Source: Mucilaginibacter roseus (lineage in GTDB: Bacteria; Bacteroidota; Bacteroidia; Sphingobacteriales; Sphingobacteriaceae). From it: a stretch of DNA of 64,000 nt. How positions within the stretch are numbered: position 1 is the first letter of the stretch; every line of letters starts with the position of its first letter. Position numbers and translations under genes: made by a program. Shown here piece after piece: positions 1 to 10,208 of the stretch. Where the stretch lies: NCBI RefSeq assembly GCF_021215455.1, contig NZ_JAJPWV010000002.1, positions 310,001-374,000 on the forward strand, in the 5' to 3' direction. The notes below the pieces were generated by a model that was not told the origin of the DNA, did no database searches, and saw nothing but the letters and a program-made list of their open reading frames with translations.

Positions 1-72
1 GAACAAACATGTTAAATTTTTAGCTGAATGTCAATACTTTAAATGAATTAACTACCGGTAAAAATTAATTTA

Positions 73-1437
73 TTAAACAAACAAAAGCTTTCGCTCCGGA
101 AAGCGGGCTGCATAGCCCGAAACGATGTTACGTATATAATCATTACCCGGGTAGGGTGTCAGTTGCTCTTTTAGTTGTTGCAGGCTCTCGGTTTTAAAGT
201 AATGGGATATATAGCCCATGCCGTAAAAGCGGCCCTTCTCAATCAATATGCAGCTATGTTCGTCAATAGTGCGGCCTTCATCACGTATGGCAAAGGTGGG
301 CAGCGCCTCATTAAGCGATTCGACGGCCAGGTTAACCCGGCTATTATAATCGTCGGCACTCATGTTGCCGCAACAGGCGCAGGCATCCTTATGTATACTA
401 TTACATTCGGCATTGTTTTTTTGGATGAAGCACAGTTTAGGGCATAAGCCAAAAGTATCTATCAGTTGGTTAAGCAGGTTATATCCCTCTAATAAGGAGT
501 TGCAGGCATATAACGGCATTTGGTGCTTGCGGTGCTTATCAACCGCCAGGCGTACATAACCCCGCTGGTCAATATAATCATACAAAGCATAGCCCTGTTC
601 AAACCGTTTTAATGAGCGGTTATACTGCGGCCAAAGCCGTTTAATCTCCACGGCTTCAAGCACGAAGGCAATCAGCTCGGTACCGCAAATCTGATAACTG
701 ATGCTATAAATATTCTTTAAAAATTCCTGGCGTTGCCTGCCGGGATTATTGCCGGTAAAGTGGCTGCAAACACGCTTTTTTAAGTTTTTGGCCTTACCAA
801 CATATATCACCTTGCCCTTGCTGTCATGAAAATAATATACCCCCGGCATATAAGGCAGTTGCTCCACATATTGCTTCGGCAGGTTGGCGGGCAGCACCTG
901 TTCTTTTGAATTTTGTTTAAGCGCTTTGGCAATATGTTTTTCGGCATCGGCAGCCAGCAGCATAGTAAATAAAGCCGCTGTAGCTTCGGCATCCCCGGCT
1001 GCACGGTGGCGGCTATGGTTTACAATGCCCAGCTGCGAACACAACTTACCCAGGCTGTACGACGGAAAGCCCGGCATTATTTTACGCCCCAGCCGTACGG
1101 TGCATAGTTTATTGCAATGCAAATCGTACCCGGCCTGCGCTAAATGGTAGCGCACAAATGAGTAGTCAAAATTAACGTTGTGCGCTACAAATATTCTGCC
1201 TTCCAACAGTTGATAAATCTCGTGTGCCACCTCTTTAAAAAGCGGTGCCGAGGCAACCATGTCGTTACTTATACCGGTTAAGGCCTGTATGTAAATGGGG
1301 ATCTCCCGCTGCGGATTGATCAGCGTATCAAAGCGTTTAACAACCTGCACGCCATCATGAATACAAATAGCTATCTCCGTAATACCGTTAGCGTTGGCAT
1401 GCCCTCCCGTCGTTTCAATATCCACAATAGCGTACAT
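73..1437 (-). CDS. DEDDh exonuclease / GIY-YIG endonuclease fusion (DnaQ-Cho-like)
   Basis: 454 aa. The N-terminal 165 residues are a DnaQ-type 3'-5' exonuclease: DIETTG with D6 and E8, HNVNFD with D91, and H144/D149 in HRAAGDAEA, so the DEDDh set is complete. Residues about 195-280 are a UvrC/Cho-type GIY-YIG nuclease (PGVYYF, then VIYVGKAKNLKKRV with R222). A cysteine-rich stretch near 330-360 resembles the Cys region after the nuclease in UvrC/Cho. The fusion suggests a DNA repair nuclease that incises and trims; substrate unknown. ATG start at 1437. A TACATTTG promoter-like box on the minus strand lies at 1442-1449, only 5 nt upstream of the start, so the mRNA may be almost leaderless or the box may be chance. 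Divergent from the M23 gene. Confidence 0.88.
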   Translation of the reverse strand: MYAIVDIETTGGHANANGITEIAICIHDGVQVVKRFDTLINPQREIPIYIQALTGISNDMVASAPLFKEVAHEIYQLLEGRIFVAHNVNFDYSFVRYHLAQAGYDLHCNKLCTVRLGRKIMPGFPSYSLGKLCSQLGIVNHSRHRAAGDAEATAALFTMLLAADAEKHIAKALKQNSKEQVLPANLPKQYVEQLPYMPGVYYFHDSKGKVIYVGKAKNLKKRVCSHFTGNNPGRQRQEFLKNIYSISYQICGTELIAFVLEAVEIKRLWPQYNRSLKRFEQGYALYDYIDQRGYVRLAVDKHRKHQMPLYACNSLLEGYNLLNQLIDTFGLCPKLCFIQKNNAECNSIHKDACACCGNMSADDYNSRVNLAVESLNEALPTFAIRDEGRTIDEHSCILIEKGRFYGMGYISHYFKTESLQQLKEQLTPYPGNDYIRNIVSGYAARFPERKLLFV

Positions 1438-1557
1438 AATTCAAATGTACTATTTTTTGTTAAAATGCTAAATAAATTAGTGAGCGAAGGACTGATGATT
1501 CAAAGCAAACTTTAAGCCTGATAAAGCGGTTATTAATACGGTTGATTATTGATAAGC

Positions 1558-2889
1558 ATGAAAATAAATATACCCGCCATCAGGCGGATGGCAGCACTTG
1601 TGTTGATGGGTTTAATACTGAACGCTTGCAGTGAAAAGGGCGGCATAGGCATCTTTAAAAAACAATCGCCGCATGAGGCCTATGGCCAACGGTTGAAAGA
1701 TGCCGGGCTCGACCGTACTGCTATTGGTAGCAAATGGCTTTCGGTTGCGGATCAGGTTATCTCTAAGCCGCTTGATATAACCATTCCGTATCGCGAAACC
1801 GGCTATTTCGCGGCGGATAAAGCCGGTGGTACTGCCTTGCGTTTTACAGTTAAGCGCGGAAAAAAGATCAGCATCGCTATAACTAAAAAGCCGGCTAACA
1901 TTAATATTTATGCTGATCTATTCGAACTAAATGGTACCGAAACCAAACGTATAGCCTTTGCCGATACTACCGGTAAACCGCTGGAATATGAGATAAAGCG
2001 TGATGGCAGCTACCTGCTGCGCCTGCAACCCGAATTGCTGATCAGCGGGGAGTATACGCTGACCGTTACTGATGGGCCATCACTCGGCTTCCCGGTGTCG
2101 GCGGTAGGCAAACCATATATAGGCAGCTTTTGGGGTGCCGGCCGCGACGCCGGGAGCCGCAGGCACGAAGGCATTGATATTTTCGCCCCGAAGGGTACGC
2201 CGGCCATTGCAGCGACGAGCGGTACGGTAAACAATGTTACCAACAACAACCTGGGTGGCAAAGTGGTATTTTTCAGGCCGGATGGAAAGGACTATACGCT
2301 TTACTACGCCCATCTTGATAGTCAGTTGGTGCAAAACGGACAAACTTTAATCCCTGGCGATACCATTGGTTTGGTGGGCAATACCGGTAATGCGCGTAAC
2401 ACGCCCTCGCACTTACACTTTGGCATATATACATCCGGCGGCGCTATTGATCCGCTCGCATTTGTGGATAGAAAAACTGCCGAACCCTCACCGATTACGG
2501 CAGCTCTAAATAATTTGAATAGTACAGTGCGCACGTCAAATTCAGTTAACCGGCTTTATAATGCGGCTGATGTTAAGAGCAGTCAGACACTCAATTTACC
2601 TAAAAACTCCGTCCTTACTGTTGAAGCTGCTGCAAGCTCATGGTACAAGGTACGTTTGCCCGATGGGTTGATCGCTTACATCAGCAGTAAAAGCGTAACA
2701 AATGCAGGCGTGCTACGCAGCATTACCCTAAAAACCGCACAACCATTGTTGGATGCTCCGGATACAGCCAACGCCCCCGCCAAGCGGCAACTGGCTGCAG
2801 GTAACAAAGTTGCCGTGCTTGGTGCTTATAAAAATTACTACCTGGTTAGGGATGGAGAGGATACCGGTTGGCTAACTGTTAATCAATAA
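1558..2889 (+). CDS. M23 family metallopeptidase lipoprotein with C-terminal SH3-like domain
   Basis: 443 aa from ATG 1558; an in-frame TTG lies 9 nt upstream, but ATG gives a normal lipoprotein signal (hydrophobic stretch ending LILNAC, lipid Cys24). The middle carries a LytM/M23 zinc site: H203 and D207 in RRHEGID, then HLHFG with H285 and H287, and H252 in YYAHL. Residues about 327-443 look like one or two bacterial SH3 repeats (KSSQTLNLPKNSVLTV, WYKVRL). All zinc ligands are present, so an active peptidoglycan endopeptidase anchored to a membrane is likely rather than an EnvC-type inactive activator. Monocistronic by appearance; 137 nt separate it from pyrG, which has its own promoter box. 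Confidence 0.88.
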   Translation: MKINIPAIRRMAALVLMGLILNACSEKGGIGIFKKQSPHEAYGQRLKDAGLDRTAIGSKWLSVADQVISKPLDITIPYRETGYFAADKAGGTALRFTVKRGKKISIAITKKPANINIYADLFELNGTETKRIAFADTTGKPLEYEIKRDGSYLLRLQPELLISGEYTLTVTDGPSLGFPVSAVGKPYIGSFWGAGRDAGSRRHEGIDIFAPKGTPAIAATSGTVNNVTNNNLGGKVVFFRPDGKDYTLYYAHLDSQLVQNGQTLIPGDTIGLVGNTGNARNTPSHLHFGIYTSGGAIDPLAFVDRKTAEPSPITAALNNLNSTVRTSNSVNRLYNAADVKSSQTLNLPKNSVLTVEAAASSWYKVRLPDGLIAYISSKSVTNAGVLRSITLKTAQPLLDAPDTANAPAKRQLAAGNKVAVLGAYKNYYLVRDGEDTGWLTVNQ

Positions 2890-2957
2890 TTTGTATAGCC
2901 CGTCAATTTCAACATCAGGCATTTTCTCAACAACCACAAAAAAATGTTAAAATTTGT

Positions 2958-2965
2958 TACCTTTG
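2958..2965 (+). promoter_or_regulatory. -7 promoter box for pyrG-yidC
   Basis: TACCTTTG matches the Bacteroidota -7 consensus TAnnTTTG; expected transcription start about 2971, giving a leader of about 55 nt before the pyrG ATG. No clear TTTG -33 element is seen at the usual spacing. Confidence 0.5.
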
Positions 2966-3026
2966 TATCCCGTACACAAACAATTTGACGAGGGGTTAAA
3001 ACTGTCGTCAAAATTCAAAAAACAAC

Positions 3027-4637
3027 ATGACCAAGTATATTTTTGTTACGGGCGGCGTTACTTCGTCGTTAGGGAAAGGTATTATTTCCGCATCATTAGC
3101 TAAACTCTTACAGGCGCGTGGTTACCGTGTAACCATCCAAAAGTTCGACCCTTATATCAATGTCGATCCGGGAACGCTTAACCCTTACGAGCACGGTGAA
3201 TGCTACGTAACCGAGGATGGTGCCGAAACCGACCTTGACCTTGGCCACTACGAGCGTTTTTTGAACACCCCTACGTCGCAATCAAACAATATTACTACCG
3301 GCCGTATCTACCAAAACGTGATCAACCGCGAACGCGAAGGCGCTTTTTTGGGTAAAACGGTACAGGTTGTTCCGCATATTACGGATGAGATCAAACGCAA
3401 CTTCCGCATATTGGGCGAGAGTGGTGATTATGATATTGTGATCACCGAAATTGGTGGTACCGTGGGCGATATTGAGTCGCTGCCATTTGTGGAGGCCGTA
3501 CGCCAGTTCCGTTGGGAAGTGGGATCAAGCAACTCGCTGGTTATCCACCTTACGCTGGTACCTTTCCTGGCTGCCGCAGGCGAGCTAAAAACCAAGCCTA
3601 CTCAACACTCGGTTAAAATGCTGCTGGAGTATGGTATACAGCCTGATATACTGGTTTGCCGTACCGAGCATCACCTTACGCCGGATCTGCGTAAAAAGAT
3701 CGCCCTGTTTTGTAACGTAAACATCAACGCGGTCATCGAGTCCATAGACGCTTCGACCATTTACGATGTGCCTTTGCTGATGCTGAAAGAGCAGCTGGAC
3801 AAAACGGTACTGACCAAATTCAAACTTCCGCATAAGAATGAGCCTGCTTTAGATAGCTGGAAAGACTTTTTAGGCCGTCTGAAAAACCCAACTTCCGAAG
3901 TGCGTATTGGCTTGGTAGGTAAATATGTTGAATTGCCGGATGCTTATAAATCCATCACCGAGGCGTTTATACATGCCGGCGCTAAAAACGAGTGTAAGGT
4001 TAAGGTGGAGTATATCCATTCAGAGCAGTTAACACCTGGCAACGCTGTAGATAAATTAAAAGGCCTACACGGCGTACTGGTAGCTCCCGGCTTTGGCGAG
4101 CGTGGTTTTGAGGGTAAAATTGAAGCCATCCGCTATGTACGCGAAAATAATATCCCATTCTTTGGTATATGCCTGGGCATGCAATGCTCGGTAGTTGAGT
4201 TTGGCCGTAACGTGCTTAAACTGGAAAACGCCAACAGTACCGAAATGAACCCTGACACCAAATACCCTGTGATCAGCATGATGGAGGAGCAAAAAAATAT
4301 TACTGCTAAAGGCGGCACCATGCGTTTGGGCGCTTACCCATGCGATCTGAAAAAAGGCTCGAAGGCTGCCGCAATCTACGGTAAAACCCACATTAGCGAA
4401 CGCCACCGCCACCGTTACGAGTTCAACAACGAGTACCTTAAACAGTATGAAGAAGCCGGTTTAATACCATCAGGCATCAATCCCGAAAATGGTTTGGTTG
4501 AGATAGTTGAGCTTAAAAATCACCCATATTTTGTAGGCGCGCAGTTTCACCCTGAATTAAAATCAACAGTTGCTAATCCGCATCCACTTTTTATTAACTT
4601 TGTCGCCGCTTCGCTGGCTTATGCCCGCAAGAATTAA
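3027..4637 (+). CDS. pyrG: CTP synthase
   Basis: 536 aa, the usual length. The enzyme makes CTP from UTP, ATP and glutamine in the cytoplasm. The N-terminal synthetase domain has the diagnostic [11 protein letters not shown] loop (residues 9-19) and the substrate loop around [10 protein letters not shown]. The C-terminal class I glutamine amidotransferase domain has nucleophile Cys382 in GICLGMQC and the H508/E510 pair in FHPEL. yidC follows 20 nt downstream on the same strand, so the two are probably co-transcribed; the pairing is known in related Bacteroidota and is not functional in an obvious way. Confidence 0.98.
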   Translation: MTKYIFVTGGVTSSLGKGIISASLAKLLQARGYRVTIQKFDPYINVDPGTLNPYEHGECYVTEDGAETDLDLGHYERFLNTPTSQSNNITTGRIYQNVINREREGAFLGKTVQVVPHITDEIKRNFRILGESGDYDIVITEIGGTVGDIESLPFVEAVRQFRWEVGSSNSLVIHLTLVPFLAAAGELKTKPTQHSVKMLLEYGIQPDILVCRTEHHLTPDLRKKIALFCNVNINAVIESIDASTIYDVPLLMLKEQLDKTVLTKFKLPHKNEPALDSWKDFLGRLKNPTSEVRIGLVGKYVELPDAYKSITEAFIHAGAKNECKVKVEYIHSEQLTPGNAVDKLKGLHGVLVAPGFGERGFEGKIEAIRYVRENNIPFFGICLGMQCSVVEFGRNVLKLENANSTEMNPDTKYPVISMMEEQKNITAKGGTMRLGAYPCDLKKGSKAAAIYGKTHISERHRHRYEFNNEYLKQYEEAGLIPSGINPENGLVEIVELKNHPYFVGAQFHPELKSTVANPHPLFINFVAASLAYARKN

Positions 4638-4657
4638 TTATTGTTCGATTTTAAATA

Positions 4658-6460
4658 ATGGATAGAAATACGTTCACAGGATTATTCCTGATCATGCTGA
4701 TAATGGTAGGCGGGTTTTACCTGATCAAACCATCGGCAGAAGAAATAAAGAAAGAAAAAGAGCGCACAGAGGCTGCGGCAGCAGCATCAAAAAACGGTAA
4801 GAAACCCGCTGCTAACAAAGCCGTAGCTACCGCTGCCCCGCAAACTGTTGATTCAGCCGCTTTAAAAGGGCCATTCGGCACAGCCATAGCAGGTAAAGCC
4901 CAGCAAATTGTGCTTGAGAACAGCGATGTAAAAGTTGAACTGAGTACCCTTGGCGGTAAAGTTGAGTCGGTTGAACTGAAAGGTTATAAAACCTTTGATA
5001 AAAAAGCGCTGGTTTTATTTGATGGCGATGGCAATACCTTTGGTACTACCGTAAGTGCAGCAGGCCGTAATTTTAATACCGCCACCCTTTACTTTGCGCC
5101 GGTACAAGCGTCAAAAAATAATGTAACCCTGCGTTTAAGCTACAGCCCAACGCAATATATTGATTATACCTATACCCTTGCCGAAAAAGGCTTTAAGCTC
5201 GACCTGAACATTAAGCCTACCGGTATGGATGCGCTTATTGGAAACAACGGCGTGCTAAACCTTAACTGGGCTGCCAGCCTGCACAAGCAGGAAAAGGACA
5301 TGACGCAGGAGCGCCAGTTCTCTACCGTTTACTATAAGTTGCTTAATGATAACGTAGAGCACCTGAGCGTAAGTGAAGATGAGCAGAAGGATGTTACGGA
5401 TAAAAAAGTGGAATGGGTATCATTCAAGCAGCACTTTTTCTCGAACGTACTGATAAGTAAAACCGGTTTTGATAAGGCCAAGCTGGCTGTTAGCACCGAC
5501 GTGAATACCCAAACCGATGTTAAGCAGATGAAAGCCGACCTTGCGGTTGCTAAAGATGCAAGCGGTGCTTACCCGCTGGAGTTTTACTTTGGCCCTAACC
5601 GTTTCAGCACACTGAAAGACCAGGGTTATGACCTGCAGGACCAAGTGGATATGGGTTGGGGACCGCTTAAATATATCAACCGCTTTGCCGTGTTGCCTAT
5701 CTTCAATGCCTTAAACGCCTTTAATTGGAACTACGGTATCATCATTTTGGTGCTTACCATCCTGCTTAAAGTGGTATTGTCGCCGCTTACCTATAAATCA
5801 TACCTGTCAATGGCTAAAATGCGTGTGCTTAAGCCGGAGATGGATGAAATTAAAGCCAAGGTTGGTGAGGATAACCCTACTTTATTACAACAGGAGTATC
5901 TTAAGCTTTACAAAAAAGCAGGTGTGAACCCGTTAGGTGGTTGTTTGCCTTTATTGCTGCAAATGCCGATTGTGATCGCGTTCTTCCGCTTTTTCCCGAG
6001 TTTGTTTGAGCTGCGCGGCGAGAGCTTCCTGTGGATGAAGGACCTTTCTACCTATGATGCCGTGATCTCGTGGGGACAAACCATACCGGTGTTGGGTAAC
6101 CACATCAGCTTAATGTGTTTGCTGATGACCATCTCGACATTGATTTACACCTACTTTAACAACCAGCTGTCGGGCGCTACCGGCCAGATGAAATATATCG
6201 GCTACATTACGCCGCTTATCTTCTTTGGTATGCTGAACAGTTACCCTGCCGGTTTGAACTATTACTACTTTTTGGCTAACATGTTAACATTCGGTCAGCA
6301 ATACCTTATCCGCCTGATGGTTGACGATAAAAAGATCCACGCCAAAATTCAGGAGAACAAGGCTAAACCTGAAGATCCTAAAAAGAAAAAATCAGGTTTC
6401 TCTGCCCGTTTGGAAGAAATGATGCGCCAGCAGCAACAGGCTCAACAGAAAAAGAAATAA
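4658..6460 (+). CDS. yidC: Membrane protein insertase YidC
   Basis: 600 aa. Inserts and folds inner-membrane proteins alone or with SecYEG. The first hydrophobic segment (residues about 8-24) is followed by a Lys/Ala-rich linker and a large periplasmic P1 beta domain (about 75-340). The conserved insertase core starts near NWNYGIIILVLTILLK and contains the LSPLTYKSYLSMAKM region and NPLGGCLPLLLQMP motif, with several further membrane segments. The tail is strongly basic and Gln-rich (ends QQQAQQKKK), suited to ribosome contact. Twenty nt after pyrG and followed by a strong terminator, so it is the last gene of the operon. Confidence 0.97.
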   Translation: MDRNTFTGLFLIMLIMVGGFYLIKPSAEEIKKEKERTEAAAAASKNGKKPAANKAVATAAPQTVDSAALKGPFGTAIAGKAQQIVLENSDVKVELSTLGGKVESVELKGYKTFDKKALVLFDGDGNTFGTTVSAAGRNFNTATLYFAPVQASKNNVTLRLSYSPTQYIDYTYTLAEKGFKLDLNIKPTGMDALIGNNGVLNLNWAASLHKQEKDMTQERQFSTVYYKLLNDNVEHLSVSEDEQKDVTDKKVEWVSFKQHFFSNVLISKTGFDKAKLAVSTDVNTQTDVKQMKADLAVAKDASGAYPLEFYFGPNRFSTLKDQGYDLQDQVDMGWGPLKYINRFAVLPIFNALNAFNWNYGIIILVLTILLKVVLSPLTYKSYLSMAKMRVLKPEMDEIKAKVGEDNPTLLQQEYLKLYKKAGVNPLGGCLPLLLQMPIVIAFFRFFPSLFELRGESFLWMKDLSTYDAVISWGQTIPVLGNHISLMCLLMTISTLIYTYFNNQLSGATGQMKYIGYITPLIFFGMLNSYPAGLNYYYFLANMLTFGQQYLIRLMVDDKKIHAKIQENKAKPEDPKKKKSGFSARLEEMMRQQQQAQQKKK

Positions 6461-6488
6461 ACGAATTGAAAATATAGAAATCTTTTAT

Positions 6489-6520
6489 AAGCCCTTTTCC
6501 TTACAGAGAAGGGCTTTCTT
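6489..6520 (+). terminator. Intrinsic terminator of pyrG-yidC
   Basis: AAGCCCTT (6489-6496) pairs with AAGGGCTT (6509-6516), with a 12-nt spacer that can pair partly, followed by a short T-rich stretch. It lies 28 nt after the yidC stop. Confidence 0.7.
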
Positions 6521-6640
6521 GTTCAAATAAACTTATAACTATTATGGCATATGAATCGGTAGCCAGATATCTGCCAGCATTTGTATATGGCTGACGTATT
6601 TCCCTCGCATTTCGTTCGAAATAACGGAGCGTGGTATTTT

Positions 6641-6671
6641 AAAGTCCTCCATTGGGGAAGGATTTAGGAGG
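6641..6671. repeat. Short imperfect hairpin, possible decayed intergenic repeat
   Basis: TCCTCC (6645-6650) can pair with GGAGG (6667-6671) around an AT/GG-rich loop. The AAGTCCTCC...GGATTTAGGAGG wording resembles the C-rich/G-rich intergenic repeat seen at 29593-29685, but the match is short. The rest of 6521-6676 shows nothing recognisable. Confidence 0.3.
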
Positions 6672-6676
6672 CGTGT

Positions 6677-7510
6677 TTAAATAATCCCCGCCTTCTCCAG
6701 CTCCATTTCCATTTGCTGTTGCAGCTTTTTCGCTTCCTCACGTGCCGCTTCGGCAAAATCCTCGCCATTTGATGCGTAAATGATGGAACGCGACGCGTTT
6801 ACGATGAGGCCGCAATCCTTAGTGATACCGTATTGGCACACATCTGCTAAGCTGCCACCCTGTGCGCCCACGCCCGGAACGAGCAAAAAATTATCAGGCG
6901 CATACTTACGTATGTTGGTAAACTCGGTGCTTTTGGTAGCGCCTACAACAAACATCAACCTGTCTGCCCCGGCCCAGGTATTGGCTTTTTTAATTACGGT
7001 TTCAAAAAGATGCCCGTCGGGTGTTTCAAGATATTGAAAATCTTTACTGCCTACAGATGATGTCAATGCCAGCAGGATGATCCATTTACCGTTATACTTT
7101 AAATAGGGCGTAACACTGTCATTACCCATATAAGGCGTTACAGTAATGGCATCAAAACCCATCCCGGTTTCGGCTTCGTCAAAAAACGCGCGGGCATACA
7201 TATCAGATGTATTGCCAATGTCGCCACGCTTGGCGTCAATAATACTCAGTATATCCTTAGGTATATAATTATAGGTATCAACCAGGCTTTGCAGGCCTTT
7301 AACGCCCCTGCTTTCATAAAAGGCAGCGTTAGGTTTGTAAGAAATACAAAGGTCTTTGGTAGCATCAATTATACGCTTGTTGAACTCAAACACCGGATCA
7401 GGATATTGCTTTAAAAACTCCGGTATTTTAGTAATATCAGTATCCAGGCCAACGCATAAAAAGCTGCGTTTTACTTTTATTTGTTCAATAAGCTGTTGTC
7501 TCGAAATCAT
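6677..7510 (-). CDS. pyrF: Orotidine 5'-phosphate decarboxylase (type 2)
   Basis: 277 aa from ATG 7510 (a TTG seven codons upstream is less likely because [10 protein letters not shown] is the normal N-terminus). Converts OMP to UMP in the last step of de novo pyrimidine synthesis, upstream of PyrG. The catalytic D-x-K-x-x-D motif is visible as D92-A-K94-R-G-D97 in [13 protein letters not shown]; the length and the PNAAFYE segment place it in the longer PyrF subfamily 2. Phosphate-binding region is VPGVGAQGG. It is transcribed divergently from rho over a 266-nt gap in which no convincing promoter box was found. Confidence 0.96.
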   Translation of the reverse strand: MISRQQLIEQIKVKRSFLCVGLDTDITKIPEFLKQYPDPVFEFNKRIIDATKDLCISYKPNAAFYESRGVKGLQSLVDTYNYIPKDILSIIDAKRGDIGNTSDMYARAFFDEAETGMGFDAITVTPYMGNDSVTPYLKYNGKWIILLALTSSVGSKDFQYLETPDGHLFETVIKKANTWAGADRLMFVVGATKSTEFTNIRKYAPDNFLLVPGVGAQGGSLADVCQYGITKDCGLIVNASRSIIYASNGEDFAEAAREEAKKLQQQMEMELEKAGII

Positions 7511-7776
7511 GCAAATTAATTTAAGGGTCAAAAAAACTAAAAATTAGTAAAACTGTTAGCCATATGTACTATAAATATTTTTGAGAGTTTGCTATTTGAA
7601 AATATTTAAGTAACATTGCAGTGTTTTCCTCTTTGAATTTTTCTTGCACTAAAGAAACAATTTAAATTCCGGGTTATTTATTTATAACAGTTGCATAATG
7701 TTACGAAGTGCTGCGTATGGAATACGGGGATAAACCTGTCAAAACAAAATAATTCTTTTGAACTATAATCCAAATC

Positions 7777-9402
7777 ATGTCCGATAAGATTGAATTGAAC
7801 GATAAACTCGTGTCAGAGTTGCGTGAGATTGCTAAAAGTTTAGGTATTGCCGAAGCTGATGAACTCAGAAAAGCTCAGCTTATTACCCGCATAAAGGAGC
7901 AGCAACAACTTATTGAAGTTGCCAAAGCTCAACAAAGCATAGTTGAACAAAACTACGCCGAAAAAACACAACCGGCAGCTGAACCACAGGCCGCTGATGC
8001 TGACGACAAACCGCGTAAAAGAACCCGCAGCGTAAAAACCGCTACACCACAACCAGCCCGTAAACAACAGGCACCGCTTAACGATAACAATTTGTTTGAT
8101 GCGCCTGAGGATGAAGCCCCTGCTGCCGAACAAGTTGAGGAAGCCCCGGTTGAAGCACCCGCACAGGCACAGGCCGAAACCGCGCCCGTTGCCAGACAGG
8201 AAGCCCCTGCCGAGCAGCGCCCGCAAAAATTTGAGCGCCGCGTTAACCCTAACCAGCAAAAACAACAGGAAGCCATCAACCTTGATTTTGATAATGTGAT
8301 CATCAACGAGGGTGTGCTTGAAATTATGCCTGATGGTTACGGTTTTCTACGTTCGTCAGACTATAACTATTTAACCTCGCCTGATGATATATATGTATCG
8401 CAGTCGCAAATAAAACTGTTCGGTTTAAAAACCGGCGATACCGTTCGCGGCAGTATCCGTCCACCAAAAGAGGGCGAAAAATACTTCCCTTTGGTACGTG
8501 TAGAGGCTATCAATGGCCGTATCCCGGCAGAGGTGCGTGACCGCGTGCCGTTTGATCACCTTACGCCATTGTTCCCGTCAGAAAGGTTAAACCTGTTTAC
8601 TGACCCGAACAACTACTCAACCCGTATTATGGACCTGTTCTCACCTATTGGTAAAGGCCAGCGTGGTTTGATAGTGGCGCAGCCCAAAACAGGTAAAACC
8701 ATGTTGTTAAAGGATGTGGCCAACGCCATAGCCAAAAATCACCCGGAAGTATACCTTATTATATTACTGATAGACGAACGCCCTGAAGAGGTTACCGATA
8801 TGGCCCGCAGCGTACGTGCTGAGGTGGTATCATCAACATTTGATGAGCCTGCCGAAAGACACGTAAAGATCGCCAACATCGTATTAGAAAAAGCCAAGCG
8901 AATGGTAGAATGCGGTCATGATGTGGTAATTCTGCTTGACTCTATAACCCGTCTTGCCCGTGCATACAATACCGTGGCCCCGGCATCAGGTAAAATATTA
9001 TCGGGTGGTGTGGATGCCAACGCGCTGCACAAGCCTAAACGCTTTTTTGGTGCCGCACGTAACATTGAAGATGGCGGCTCATTAACCATCATCGCTACCG
9101 CACTAACCGAGACAGGCTCTAAAATGGACGAGGTAATCTTTGAAGAGTTCAAGGGTACCGGTAACATGGAGCTTCAGCTGGATCGTAAGCTATCTAACAA
9201 ACGTATATTCCCGGCTATTGATATTACCGCATCAAGCACCCGCCGCGATGATTTGCTGCTTGACCGCGACGCATTGCAGCGCATCTGGATATTGCGTAAT
9301 CACCTTGCCGATATGAATTCGCAGGAATCAATGGAGTTTTTGCAAAGCCAGATAAGAGGCACGAAAACCAACGAAGAGTTCCTGATATCGATGAATTCAT
9401 AA
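7777..9402 (+). CDS. rho: Transcription termination factor Rho with long N-terminal insert
   Basis: 541 aa, about 120 longer than E. coli Rho (419 aa). Residues 8-45 form the Rho N-terminal helical domain. Residues about 60-168 are low complexity, rich in Ala, Pro, Glu, Gln and Arg/Lys (for example [10 protein letters not shown]), and look disordered. The OSB/cold-shock RNA-binding fold follows (about 170-245, with DGYGFLR). The RecA-like ATPase has Walker A AQPKTGKT (301-308) and Walker B VVILLDS (383-389). It is expected to act as a hexameric ATP-driven RNA translocase that ends transcription. Followed by a strong hairpin terminator. Confidence 0.97.
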   Translation: MSDKIELNDKLVSELREIAKSLGIAEADELRKAQLITRIKEQQQLIEVAKAQQSIVEQNYAEKTQPAAEPQAADADDKPRKRTRSVKTATPQPARKQQAPLNDNNLFDAPEDEAPAAEQVEEAPVEAPAQAQAETAPVARQEAPAEQRPQKFERRVNPNQQKQQEAINLDFDNVIINEGVLEIMPDGYGFLRSSDYNYLTSPDDIYVSQSQIKLFGLKTGDTVRGSIRPPKEGEKYFPLVRVEAINGRIPAEVRDRVPFDHLTPLFPSERLNLFTDPNNYSTRIMDLFSPIGKGQRGLIVAQPKTGKTMLLKDVANAIAKNHPEVYLIILLIDERPEEVTDMARSVRAEVVSSTFDEPAERHVKIANIVLEKAKRMVECGHDVVILLDSITRLARAYNTVAPASGKILSGGVDANALHKPKRFFGAARNIEDGGSLTIIATALTETGSKMDEVIFEEFKGTGNMELQLDRKLSNKRIFPAIDITASSTRRDDLLLDRDALQRIWILRNHLADMNSQESMEFLQSQIRGTKTNEEFLISMNS

Positions 9403-9415
9403 TAATTTAATAATT

Positions 9416-9462
9416 GCGAAGTTTATAAGTTAGCGAAAATTAACTTGTAACTTCGCTTTTAT
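9416..9462 (+). terminator. Intrinsic terminator of rho
   Basis: GCGAAGTTTATAAGTTA (9416-9432) pairs with TAACTTGTAACTTCGC (9441-9456) with one small bulge around an 8-nt loop, followed by TTTTATT. Lies 14 nt after the rho stop and just before pssA. Confidence 0.75.
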
Positions 9463-9482
9463 TGATACCTTCATGGCTTGAA

Positions 9483-10208
9483 ATGAAGAAACGCGTCAGA
9501 AAACACCTTCCAAATTTTATTACCTGTGCCAACCTGTTCAGCGGCTGTATAGGCATCGTACTAACGTTTACGTCTGACTATCTGATATTTGCGTCATACG
9601 CCATATTTCTCTCCGCGATATTTGATTTTTTTGACGGCCTTGCTTCCAGGGTTTTGCAATCCTATTCGGGCATAGGCAAGGATTTGGATTCGTTGGCTGA
9701 TATGGTAAGTTTTGGCGTGCTGCCTTCGGTTATATTATATGAATTTTACCAGCAAGGCCCGCAACTGGGCGTGGTGAGCGAATACCTACCCTTCGTGGCC
9801 TTCCTGATCCCGGTGTTCTCGGCATTGCGCCTGGCCAAATTCAATAACGATACCCGCCAGGCCGAAAGCTTTATTGGCTTGCCTACACCGGCAAACGCCA
9901 TCCTGATAGCCTCATTCCCGCTTATTTTACAGCAAATACCGGATGTAGGCAACATACTTTTCAACCCTTACATTTTAACCGTTTTTGTGTTGATAATGTG
10001 CACGTTGCTTGTTGCCGAGCTGCCGCTGATGTCGTTAAAATTCAAGAACCGCGATTTCAATAAGAATATTTATCGCTATTTACTGCTGCTGCTTTCGGCA
10101 ATATTGATACTATTTTTTAAATTTGCCGCTGTTCCGGTGGTTATCATATTTTATATCACCCTATCATTAATTCAATTCAAATTAGCAAATGATAAAGTTT
10201 CAGGCTGA
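9483..10208 (+). CDS. pssA: CDP-diacylglycerol--serine O-phosphatidyltransferase
   Basis: 241 aa from ATG 9483; the frame opens earlier at a TTG (9462), but that codon overlaps the rho terminator and MKKRVRKHLPNFIT is the usual basic start. An inner-membrane enzyme making phosphatidylserine, precursor of phosphatidylethanolamine. The CDP-alcohol phosphotransferase signature DG-x2-A-R-x8-G-x3-D-x3-D is complete in the segment starting FDGLASR and ending DLDSLAD. Several hydrophobic segments follow, including a strongly apolar C-terminal third. Its last 20 nt overlap purS, implying translational coupling. Confidence 0.95.
   Translation: MKKRVRKHLPNFITCANLFSGCIGIVLTFTSDYLIFASYAIFLSAIFDFFDGLASRVLQSYSGIGKDLDSLADMVSFGVLPSVILYEFYQQGPQLGVVSEYLPFVAFLIPVFSALRLAKFNNDTRQAESFIGLPTPANAILIASFPLILQQIPDVGNILFNPYILTVFVLIMCTLLVAELPLMSLKFKNRDFNKNIYRYLLLLLSAILILFFKFAAVPVVIIFYITLSLIQFKLANDKVSG

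Noticed and set aside
6521..6676. Small RNA or tRNA after the yidC terminator
   Set aside because: No cloverleaf or hairpin other than the short 6645-6671 stem.
7840..8306. Antisense frames over the Rho low-complexity region
   Set aside because: Products are Ser/Ala/Gly/Cys-rich, as expected from reading repetitive Ala/Pro/Glu codons on the other strand.
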